From Anaerolineae bacterium (GTDB lineage: Bacteria > Chloroflexota > Anaerolineae > Promineifilales > Promineifilaceae): DNA of 64,000 bases. Position 1 is the first letter of the stretch. Each line of letters begins with the position of its first letter. This document shows, piece by piece, positions 17,218 through 24,634 of this stretch. Below the pieces are notes generated by a model. The model did no database searches and had not been told where the DNA came from. It was given only the letters and a program-made list of their open reading frames with translations. The stretch is taken from contig JAMLHW010000001.1 of assembly GCA_023954475.1 (NCBI GenBank), positions 558,001 through 622,000 of the forward strand, read 5' to 3'. The position numbers and the translations under genes were made by a program.

Positions 17218-17850
17218 CTATTCAATCATTTCGGCCGAAACCGGCAACTCCGGCAGCGCATCATTCAGCGCTTCCAGCGTCGGCATCAAGGTCTCGTAAT
17301 TGGCACGCAATAGCTCGATCACCTCTTCGATGACGCGCAACGCCCACGCTGCGTCGTCCCCGCGCAGACGGTAAACGTCGCGAATATGGGCGACCAACAG
17401 TTGATCGACCGGCACGTTTTCGTTGGCGGCGCGCAAAATCAGGCGTAAATAGCTCAATTTATCGGTGAAGCGCGCGATTTCGTCTTGATCGAGCACCATC
17501 ACGACCGGGTCGAGGTTGAGCGGCGGACGCGGTGGAAATCCCTGCCGAATGATGCCGTCGCGTTCGTAGCCGATGGCGATGACGCTCATTTCTATCGGCA
17601 AAATGCGATTCTGGCGCTGGTCTTCGATGACGGCAGGCTTGGGACTTTCGGCGAGCACCAGGCGCTGCACGAGCGGATCGTCGTCGACGTTGATGTTGTA
17701 GATCAGACCGTAAATCGTTTCCTGGCCGTTGAGCGGTGTGACCTTGACCAGGGCACCGAACGCCGGCAAGTCGAGTTGCGTGGCCCGGCACCCAACGGCA
17801 AATCCCTGTGTGGCGGCGCGTAGAATTCGGCCGATTTCGATATTTTGCAT
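17218..17850 (-). CDS. Stand-alone HAS-barrel protein of the HerA/NurA cluster
   Basis: A 210-residue protein whose first about 110 residues read as a HAS-barrel: IGRILRAATQGFAVGC, then FGALVKVTP, then IYGLIYNINVDD. This is the beta-barrel found at the N-terminus of HerA and of F1-ATPase subunits. The C-terminal half is helical (PVDQLLVAHIRDVYRL, WALRVIEEVIELLRANYETL). GGAG precedes the ATG. Lying between NurA and HerA on one strand, it could seat on the HerA hexamer or couple HerA to NurA; this is inference from context. Confidence 0.8.
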   Translation of the reverse strand: MQNIEIGRILRAATQGFAVGCRATQLDLPAFGALVKVTPLNGQETIYGLIYNINVDDDPLVQRLVLAESPKPAVIEDQRQNRILPIEMSVIAIGYERDGIIRQGFPPRPPLNLDPVVMVLDQDEIARFTDKLSYLRLILRAANENVPVDQLLVAHIRDVYRLRGDDAAWALRVIEEVIELLRANYETLMPTLEALNDALPELPVSAEMIE

Positions 17851-17859
17851 TTAGTTCTC

Positions 17860-17890
17860 CAGTGGTCAGTAGTCAGTGATCAGTGGTTGG
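17860..17890. repeat. CAGTGGTCAGTAGTCAGTGATCAGTGG-type simple repeat
   Basis: A run of degenerate GTCAGT/GATCAGT units in the 48-base gap between the nurA-like and HAS-barrel genes. It is a known kind of short intergenic repeat in Chloroflexota and cyanobacteria. Confidence 0.5.
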
Positions 17891-17898
17891 TAGCGCGA

Positions 17899-19098
17899 TC
17901 ACATGCTGAACCGTTTTTTGCCACTGCGCGTCAGGTTTTTGCCGATCTGTTTGCCTGTGTCTTGCACTGTCAGGCCACGCCGCTGCAATTCTGATTGCAC
18001 GAGCCGGTCCAGATAATCGCGATCATCACCACGCACGACAGCGACCTCATCAGCGCGGGTCAAAATGTATGGATAACTGCCGAGTTGTGAGCATTGATCG
18101 TCGAGCAGCGCGTGAATCTGCGCGATCACTTCCGGTTGTTGCGCGGCCCATTTGGGTACATCGACGCGGGCAATGTCGCCCAAACCCGGCGGACAATAGT
18201 AAAAAAAACAGATTTCCTGGTTCTTTTCCTGAAATTTGCTGTAATTGGTCGAGTTGTTGACGATTTCGAAGACACAACTGCGTTCGCCAGGTTGCAAAAC
18301 ACGCCTGAAAATCGCAGCATCACTCATCTGAGGCCGCTCTATTAACCGTTCCGGTTTGAAATCTTGGGTGCCCATGTCGAGCGTATACAACAAGGTGATG
18401 ATCGCGCCGGTTTCCGGGCGTTCAATGTAACCCGCCAACCATGCGCCACATTGTTGCATTATCGCCATCGCTTCTACCCAGCGCTTGACTGCGTCTTGCT
18501 GGGCAACAGAATCCTGGACGCCAATCGGCCAATATTGCAGGCGTTGATCGAGGATGGCGAGCAACGGCGTGGTTGCCGTGCGATTTTCCCAGACCGTGCG
18601 CGCCAATAGCTCGATTTCGCCCATGTCGCGGAGTACGGTGACGGCGACGGCGGTAAAATCTTTGTCGTCCGTCTCCTCATCATCCCCGTGAAAATAGAGT
18701 TGCGGGTCACTGAAAATCTCGGGTGCCTGATCGGTTCCGCGTTCGTAAATGATGCCGCCGATGTTGATGAGGAAGTAGGGGTAAGACTGATGGCGTGAGG
18801 GCATCGTTTGTGAGCCGTCGACGCTGATGAAGGTTGCCTGGGGTGGCGGCGGTGCGGGCGCGATGCCTGCGTTGAGCGGTTCGGTTTGCGTCAAGGGGCG
18901 GGCGGCGCGATATTTTTGTTGATCGACGATACTGACCGCTTTTTCCAGGCTCAAATCGATATGTGACCATGCTGTGGCGTAGCGATTGAGCTTGTCGAGC
19001 AGGTCGTCGAGTTGGTGTGCGGAGGCGTCGCGCCGTTTTTCGGCCGAATCGCCCAAGGCTCGCACCTGATCAATCACACGTTCAAATTCAACAGACAT
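17899..19098 (-). CDS. nurA: NurA-like 5'-3' nuclease
   Basis: A 399-residue protein. The NurA domain starts with FISVDGSQTMPSRHQ near residue 92, where the aspartate of the VDGS motif is a predicted metal ligand, and continues with an RNase H-like arrangement. A second acidic cluster lies in YTLDMGTQDF near residue 243. The C-terminal segment carries ADEVAVVRGDDRDYL and a basic tail. An N-terminal helical region (about 1-60) precedes it. It starts two bases after the methylase stop, so translation is coupled. NurA works with HerA, encoded two genes downstream. Confidence 0.85.
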   Translation of the reverse strand: MSVEFERVIDQVRALGDSAEKRRDASAHQLDDLLDKLNRYATAWSHIDLSLEKAVSIVDQQKYRAARPLTQTEPLNAGIAPAPPPPQATFISVDGSQTMPSRHQSYPYFLINIGGIIYERGTDQAPEIFSDPQLYFHGDDEETDDKDFTAVAVTVLRDMGEIELLARTVWENRTATTPLLAILDQRLQYWPIGVQDSVAQQDAVKRWVEAMAIMQQCGAWLAGYIERPETGAIITLLYTLDMGTQDFKPERLIERPQMSDAAIFRRVLQPGERSCVFEIVNNSTNYSKFQEKNQEICFFYYCPPGLGDIARVDVPKWAAQQPEVIAQIHALLDDQCSQLGSYPYILTRADEVAVVRGDDRDYLDRLVQSELQRRGLTVQDTGKQIGKNLTRSGKKRFSM

Positions 19099-19100
19099 GG

Positions 19101-21081
19101 TTATTCCAGCAGCGTTTTCCAGCGATGTGCCACTTCAAGAGGCGACAACTCCGATTGTAGCAAAGCTCCCAATGCCGTGCCGCAACTCTCACAAAATGCG
19201 CGGCTGTCGCTTTTGTCGATAGTGTCGGGCGTGGCCCAGATGCGACGCTGGTTTTCGGCCGATGCCAGCACGAGAATGACATCATGCAGCAGTGCATTCT
19301 GATTAGCGATGTGAATTGACGTGAGGTTTTCCGCATGCACCACGTAGCGATTGACAAGCGAGAAACCAGATTGCATCAGCGCCACGGTAAGTGCCGCCCA
19401 CGCCTGTGGTTTCCAATGGTGAAATGTGAAGATCAAGCGGCCATCCGGACGCAGCACACGCCGACATTCACCGAAAATTGCACCGAGAACGGCGTCATAC
19501 TGACCGTTGCCGTTTGCGTGTTGATCGACGGCGGCGGCGTTCAAATCGTAATGCCAGGTTGCGTCGTCGGGCAGCATCTGACATAGCCAAACACGAAAAT
19601 AGGCGGCCAAATCGCCGTATTGCACGCTGTCGAAGTAGGGCGGATCGGTGACAACAAAATCGACGGTTGCATCAGGCAAGGGCAATTCGGCCGAACTGCC
19701 CTGAAGCAGCATGAAACGCTGTTTGCCCTCGCACAAGTGATTGTAGCTGGTTACTTCGCGGCCGATCGATCTGGATGGGTACGGTGGCCCCAAATCGCCG
19801 TCGATGCGGCGTTCGACCGGTTGGGCTGCCCAGCGTTTGCCCTGTGCCAATCGGCCGAAAAAGAGTGCGCAGCGTGCCGGATGTGCGCCGCTCGTACAGC
19901 GGATTGACTTCCAGCGCCGTCGCCGGAATCGTGTAGGCGTGTCGGGTGAACGTGTGACGAACGGCGCCCGGTCTACTCTTCAACGCGCCTTTGTAGCCGC
20001 ACAACAGCGAGTTGAATTCCAGTGACGTGGAGAGCAAGAGGGCAAAATTGAGCCGTACCGCAGGTTCAAATGTGCTGATGATGTCGCAGGCATGGCGCAG
20101 AAACAGCAATTGGCGGCTGCTAAAGACGTCGAGGTAGCTGGCGGCACCGTGTTGACGTAAATTGTCTGATTTGGGGCCGGGCGCGAGCGGAAATTCGGCC
20201 GAATCAAAGCCCAATGTATCCCGCATTTCGTCGAGAACGGCGCTGCGCTCCCGGTCGCTGTGACGTGCGGGCAAATAGCGCAGCCCCGTGTGTGGGCAGT
20301 GGGTGACGACGGCGAATGGCTCGTAGCGGCGGAAAAAGGGTTGTGAGCTGTCAGCGCGATAGACGACATGGCAGCGTGGACACCGTTTGTCTTTCTTGGC
20401 GACAAACGGCAGCGGATTGAGTTGGTCGCCGGCGGCAATGATCTGTCCGTCGTGCATCACAGCGCCATTCTCTGGGTCGATATGGACAATGGAATCGTCG
20501 CTATTGTGGCGCAGCACAAATGAATCGACGAGGCGTACGTTGCGGCAGTCACATGCGGCACACAGGCTGTAGAGTGTGAATTGTACTGCGTGTGTGTCTC
20601 CACAGTCGGGGCAGTGGGTCGCGTAGTGGTGCCCCATTGCGCTTTGCAGTTTGTCGAGCAATGTGTGGAATGCATGCTCCAATCGGCCGATGTCGATCTC
20701 GGTCAATGCCGCACGCGCCTGCAAAATCGGGATGGGATCGATATCTGCACCGATGACGTTGGCGTTGAGTCGCACGGCTTCATGCACGGTCGTGCCGCCG
20801 CCCATCATCGGATCGAGGATGATTTTGCCCTCCAGGCCGCCGGACGCGTAAAAGGCACATTGCTCACCGTCGGTGACGAGGTGCTTCAAAATGGCGCGAA
20901 ATGTCGTGCCGCAGCGTCGCGCCCACCATTTGTGCAGGTAGCTGTTCGGCCGATAATGATGCTTGTTGTACGTTTCTTGCTGTGCGAGCGCGTCGACAAA
21001 GTCTACATCGAACGCGTCGTCAATGGGGAAGCTTTCAGGCACAACCGCCCTGGGAGACTTATGTGGTTGTGCTGCACTCAT
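19101..21081 (-). pseudogene. DUF1156-type DNA methyltransferase interrupted by a frameshift
   Basis: The N-terminal part (from ATG 21081) reads to about 19863 and contains NSYLHKWWARRCG (the LHxWWARR motif of DUF1156 methylases), the SAM-binding motif DPMMGGGTTVHEAV, and ADIDPIPI. An inserted zinc ribbon follows (HCPDCGD, CAACDC, and RCPRCH). The C-terminal part carries the catalytic DPPYFDSV motif, in another frame. The two frames join cleanly at a run of five T residues in the coding strand (19858-19862): with one T fewer the protein reads RTLFGRLAQGKRWAAQPVERR without a break, about 659 residues. This could be an assembly error, a true mutation or frameshifting. It is the first gene of the NurA/HerA cluster. 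Confidence 0.8.
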
Positions 21082-21249
21082 ATGTGAACATCCTCTTTGC
21101 ACTATCTGTCATTGCAAAGTGTAGCAGGAAGCAGACAGGCAGCCAACGACCAGGCATGGCGTAGAGCGTTTTCAATTTTCGTCTATGCGTTGAAGATGAC
21201 ACATCATTCGGCCGAAAACAGGAAACCTCATAGCGATTCAATCCGTCAC

Positions 21250-21279
21250 TTTACCGGAGACGACTAAACCGTCTATAAT
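21250..21279 (+). promoter_or_regulatory. Promoter of the patatin gene
   Basis: TTTACC (21250-21255) and a perfect TATAAT (21274-21279) separated by 18 bases, with the gene's Shine-Dalgarno sequence about 32 bases further on. Confidence 0.5.
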
Positions 21280-21321
21280 GCAGGCTAACACAACAGAATT
21301 CACACATTCCGGGAGGAAACG

Positions 21322-22491
21322 ATGACAACATATGATCTCGTATTTGAAGGCGGAGGCGCTAAGGGCATGGTATTTGCCGGCGCATTGCAGGCGTTTGAAG
21401 AAGCAGAATACGAACAAGGCCGACTCATGGGCACATCGGCCGGTTCGATTACCGCCGTTTTGCTCGCTGCCGGTTACATGGTTGACGACATTCTGCCGTC
21501 ATTGAGCGAAAAACTGGAAGACGGCACGCCCCGGTTTGCCACATTCATGGGCGTCCCCGAATCATTCTCGGACGATGTGCTCAATGCCAGTTTGATCAAG
21601 AAAGTGTTGACCAGTATTGATTTGCCGCTCATTCCCGAATCATGGGAAGGTGAAGCGGACAAAGCAATTATTCGTGGCTTGCTCAAATCGCGCATCTATC
21701 GCCACATTTTCTCGTTTGAAGAGGCCGGTGGACTGTATTCGGCCGATGCATTTGTCGAATGGCTGATAGAAAAACTCGACGCTGACGGACGCAATCTCAG
21801 CGACAAGTCATTGGCGCAGTTCCACGAAGCCACTGGACGTCACTTGACCGTCATCGCAGCCGACATCACCGAAGGTCAGATGTTGGTTCTCAACCACAAC
21901 ACCGCGCCCGATTTACCCGTCGTCATGGCAGTGCGCATGTCAATGAGCGTGCCACTGCTCTGGCAAGAAGTGATCTGGCAGGCGAGCTGGGGTACATACC
22001 GCGGCGACGACATCGCTGGACACGCTATCGTCGACGGTGGCCTCGTTTCCAACTTTCCCATCGAACTGTTCCTCTCAACCTCGCCGCATGTCGTGGCCTT
22101 GATGGGTGAACCAAGCGAAGACGTGTTGGGTTTTCTCATCGACGAGAAGAAAGAGGTGCCCGATGCGCCCGATAAACCTGGTGTCGTTGACGATAAATCC
22201 GGCATTGATCTGGGCCAGGTAGCATCTGTGCGTCGTATTGCCGGTTTGGCTAATACAATGAGCCAGGCACATGATAAATTTGTCATGCGCGACTACAAAA
22301 GTAAAGTGGTCCGACTGCCTGCCAAAGGGTACGGGACAACCGAGTTTGACATGACGGATGAACGACGGGAAGCGTTGATTAGGGCGGGTTATGATGTGAC
22401 CAAAACCCATTTCGAAACGCCGACATTTGAGACCGGTCTCTTCGATCAGGAAGCTATTGACGATGTGGCGGAAAGTATGTTGATGCCGTAA
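21322..22491 (+). CDS. Patatin-like phospholipase
   Basis: A 389-residue lipid acyl hydrolase. The oxyanion-hole motif GGGAKGMVFAGAL lies near residue 11 and the nucleophile GTSAGS near residue 38. The catalytic Asp is in DGGLVSNFP near residue 235. There is no signal peptide, so it is cytoplasmic. GGGAGGA lies six bases before the ATG. The 3' end overlaps the convergent NTPase gene by 38 bases. Patatin enzymes occur in housekeeping lipid turnover and as defence effectors; no sensor gene lies beside it, so housekeeping is likelier. Confidence 0.93.
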   Translation: MTTYDLVFEGGGAKGMVFAGALQAFEEAEYEQGRLMGTSAGSITAVLLAAGYMVDDILPSLSEKLEDGTPRFATFMGVPESFSDDVLNASLIKKVLTSIDLPLIPESWEGEADKAIIRGLLKSRIYRHIFSFEEAGGLYSADAFVEWLIEKLDADGRNLSDKSLAQFHEATGRHLTVIAADITEGQMLVLNHNTAPDLPVVMAVRMSMSVPLLWQEVIWQASWGTYRGDDIAGHAIVDGGLVSNFPIELFLSTSPHVVALMGEPSEDVLGFLIDEKKEVPDAPDKPGVVDDKSGIDLGQVASVRRIAGLANTMSQAHDKFVMRDYKSKVVRLPAKGYGTTEFDMTDERREALIRAGYDVTKTHFETPTFETGLFDQEAIDDVAESMLMP

Positions 22492-22987
22492 ACGGAGCGA
22501 GGGCGTAGGCAACGGCAATGGCGAATGCGGCGTCGCGCGGCACCAGTCCGCCTGTAAGCGCACCGATGGCGCCGCCGCGATGATTGGATTTGGTTTCGCC
22601 GAGGATGTCATCCATCACCGGGCCGAGTTCTTCTCCGGCCAGGATGCGATTGGCGATCAAAGGTGGCAGTGGCAGGCGCGGCGTGGAGGCCAGTCCTTCA
22701 CGCCCATCAGCGTGTGTGATGACGACCCAGCCGAGCAGCATCAAGCCATCCGGTTCGGGATTTACACCACCTTCGAGTCCGATGCCCAGTTCGGCATTGA
22801 GTGCCAGGCGTGCAGCCTGGGCGCGATTGCGTGCGCCGGCAATGCACGCGGCGTCGCTCATGGGCATAGCTGCTACGCTGCTGGGTACGGCTATGCCTTG
22901 AATGTCGGCGTCGGGCCATACGCGCACGATAGTCTGACGTACAGCGCTGAGTTTAGCCGGATTGGTGGAGCCGACGGCGATTAGCAT
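22454..22987 (-). CDS. yjjX: Inosine/xanthosine triphosphatase (DUF84, YjjX-like)
   Basis: A 177-residue house-cleaning NTPase that removes non-canonical purine nucleoside triphosphates. The start MLIAVGSTNPAKLSAVRQT is the hallmark of the family, followed by SSVAAMPMSDAACIAGARNRA and GIGLEGGVN, which hold the substrate and metal contacts. It overlaps the end of the patatin gene tail to tail. Confidence 0.9.
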   Translation of the reverse strand: MLIAVGSTNPAKLSAVRQTIVRVWPDADIQGIAVPSSVAAMPMSDAACIAGARNRAQAARLALNAELGIGLEGGVNPEPDGLMLLGWVVITHADGREGLASTPRLPLPPLIANRILAGEELGPVMDDILGETKSNHRGGAIGALTGGLVPRDAAFAIAVAYALAPFTASTYFPPHRQ

Positions 22988-23004
22988 TTACAAATTTCAA
23001 TGTA

Positions 23005-23066
23005 GGTGACAGTCACTTTTCCAGAGTTGATAGTTGCCGTCAACTGTCCTATAAGTGACTGTCACC
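23005..23066. terminator. Long inverted repeat after the GbsR-like gene
   Basis: Perfect 14-base arms GGTGACAGTCACTT (23005-23018) and AAGTGACTGTCACC (23053-23066) enclose a shorter AGTTGA/TCAACT pair. It lies between two minus-strand genes just after the regulator's stop. It has no T-run, so it may be a terminator or a dispersed repeat; a decayed relative lies at 58091-58119. Confidence 0.55.
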
Positions 23067-23072
23067 CGGCAA

Positions 23073-23609
23073 TTATCTGATTTCGATGGTTGTGACGGCG
23101 TCGAAGTCGAGGGTGGCATCCGAGCCGACAACGGTTTCGAGCGCGATTTGGGCTACGTTGAAGAAGGCTTGCAAGTCGTCGATGCGTTGCAGATAGAATT
23201 GTGCCAGTTCGCGCTCTTCGGCCGAAAGTGTCGTTTCGGCCGATTGGAGTTGCTCAACACTTTCCCCCAGTACACTCAGTGCGATTTGAACTTCACGCCG
23301 TTCACGTCCGCCCAGGACGTTGCGGATCACCTGCCAGATGTCCGGTTCCGCCTCGTAATATTTCTTACGCTCACCGCGCATCCAATATTCTTTGGCCATG
23401 CCCCAGCGCTCCAGCGCCCGCATATTCATGCTCACGGACCCTTTGCTGATTTTGAGTTGGCTTGCCAATTCGTCCAGAGAGAGTGGTTCGGGGCTCATTA
23501 ACAATGTCCCGTACAGGCGACCCATGACATCGTTAAAGCCAAAAAATCGCGCCAGCCGCCCCAGCCCGGCAACCGTACTCTCGTTTACATTCACCAGCGT
23601 CTGATCCAT
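23073..23609 (-). CDS. GbsR/MarR-family transcriptional regulator
   Basis: A 178-residue protein with a winged-helix domain at about 30-95. The recognition helix lies in LDELASQLKISKGSVSMNMRALERWG and the wing in MRGERKKYYEA. A helical C-terminal dimerisation region follows. This matches the GbsR branch, which represses osmoprotectant (glycine betaine) genes in Bacillus, but no such genes are nearby. AAGAGGT precedes the ATG, and a perfect 16-base palindrome sits just upstream, suggesting autoregulation. Confidence 0.88.
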   Translation of the reverse strand: MDQTLVNVNESTVAGLGRLARFFGFNDVMGRLYGTLLMSPEPLSLDELASQLKISKGSVSMNMRALERWGMAKEYWMRGERKKYYEAEPDIWQVIRNVLGGRERREVQIALSVLGESVEQLQSAETTLSAEERELAQFYLQRIDDLQAFFNVAQIALETVVGSDATLDFDAVTTIEIR

Positions 23610-23625
23610 TCGTACCTCTTAAACA

Positions 23626-23641
23626 TTCAAAACGTTTTGAA
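23626..23641. promoter_or_regulatory. Perfect 16-base palindrome, probable operator of the GbsR-like regulator
   Basis: TTCAAAACGTTTTGAA, a perfect two-fold symmetric site ending 17 bases upstream of the regulator's ATG. MarR/GbsR dimers bind such sites, and this one lies where binding would block the regulator's own expression. Confidence 0.6.
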
Positions 23642-23710
23642 AGAAGGGTAACAAAGTTTGCGCTTATGGGCAAGGAGCAGCACACGCGAAAACCAACATC
23701 TAACGTTGCC

Positions 23711-23742
23711 GAAAGACTGAATTTCTGCCGGAAACTCGGTTT
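23711..23742 (-). terminator. Hairpin after thiD (repeat family member)
   Basis: On the minus strand AACCGAGTTTCC-GGCA-GAAATTCAGTCTTT, an imperfect copy of the CCGAGTTT hairpin family, directly following the thiD stop at 23751. Confidence 0.5.
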
Positions 23743-23750
23743 ATGATTTC

Positions 23751-24563
23751 TTATGGGGCTACACTGTGCCATAGGGGGCCATGGCCGGCACCGAGCTGCC
23801 AATCGGCAGCAGCCCGGATGGCAGCCTGTGTGAAAGCGCGGGCGCGGTTAATGGCCGTTGTCAGGTCATCGCCTTGTGCCAGGTAGGTAGCGATGGCGGC
23901 CGAAAGGGTGTCGCCGCTCCCGTGGGTGTTGCGTGTGGGAATTGTTTCGGCCGAAAAGCGCACTACCTCACCGCTCACTGCCAACAGATCAAGTATGTTG
24001 CCTGCTTCCGGTACGCCGGTGAGCAACACGGCGGTGGCGGCCGCGAGCGATAGTTGACGTACTGCGCGTTCTGCGTCCTCGACTGTCTGCAGCGGTTTTC
24101 CGGTCAATAGAGCAGCTTCATGCCGGTTGGGGGTGATCAGGTGAGCGAGCGGAAACAAATGCGTGCGATAAGCAATGGCAATTTCGGCCGAAAACATGGC
24201 TTCACCGCGATGGTTCACCAGAATGGGATCGACGATGATGGGACAGGTGACGTGCTGTAGCGCCTGGGCGATGGCATGGATGAGGTCGATTCGGCCAATA
24301 AACCCCGTTTTGATGCCGTCTGCACCGTAATCGTCGAGCACCGTGCGGATTTGCAATGCCAGGAAATCCGGCGCTGCAAACTGGACACCGGCAACAGTCA
24401 GGCTGTTTTGTGCTGTCACGGCAGTCAGCGCCGACATGCCGTAGACGCCAAGCACCGTCCACGTTTTCAAGTCGGCTTGAATACCGGCCGCCCCGCCGCT
24501 ATCGGAACCGCCGACAGACAGGAGTTTTGTTGGTTGTGGTGTTGAGTTTTTAGTGTTTAGCAT
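23751..24563 (-). CDS. thiD: Hydroxymethylpyrimidine/phosphomethylpyrimidine kinase
   Basis: ThiD phosphorylates HMP and HMP-P for thiamine synthesis. The ribokinase-like fold is shown by LLSVGGSDSGGAAGIQADLKT near the N-terminus, YGMSALTAVTAQNS, VDPILVNHRG, and the anion-hole motif THGSGDTLSAAIATYLAQG near residue 212. I start it at the ATG at 24563 since the family begins just before LLSVGGSDSGG; an upstream in-frame ATG at 24608 has no ribosome site. No other thiamine gene is in the window. It diverges from the large NACHT gene. Confidence 0.9.
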   Translation of the reverse strand: MLNTKNSTPQPTKLLSVGGSDSGGAAGIQADLKTWTVLGVYGMSALTAVTAQNSLTVAGVQFAAPDFLALQIRTVLDDYGADGIKTGFIGRIDLIHAIAQALQHVTCPIIVDPILVNHRGEAMFSAEIAIAYRTHLFPLAHLITPNRHEAALLTGKPLQTVEDAERAVRQLSLAAATAVLLTGVPEAGNILDLLAVSGEVVRFSAETIPTRNTHGSGDTLSAAIATYLAQGDDLTTAINRARAFTQAAIRAAADWQLGAGHGPLWHSVAP

Positions 24564-24594
24564 TTCGATCGGTTTATTCAGAAAGATCGGCAGC

Positions 24595-24628
24595 GAACAT
24601 GTGTTCATGTTCTATATTCTGATAAAAT
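24595..24628 (+). promoter_or_regulatory. Inverted repeat and -10 region of the NACHT-nuclease gene
   Basis: GAACATG-TGTT-CATGTTC (24595-24612) is a perfect seven-base inverted repeat. TAAAAT (24623-24628) lies six bases before the ATG at 24635. The repeat covers the position expected for a -35 element, so a regulator bound there would control a leaderless transcript. Low certainty. Confidence 0.4.
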
Positions 24629-24634
24629 CGTACC

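Noticed and set aside
21322-22491. Patatin as a CBASS-type effector
   Set aside because: No cyclic nucleotide synthase or sensor gene is adjacent; neighbours are housekeeping.
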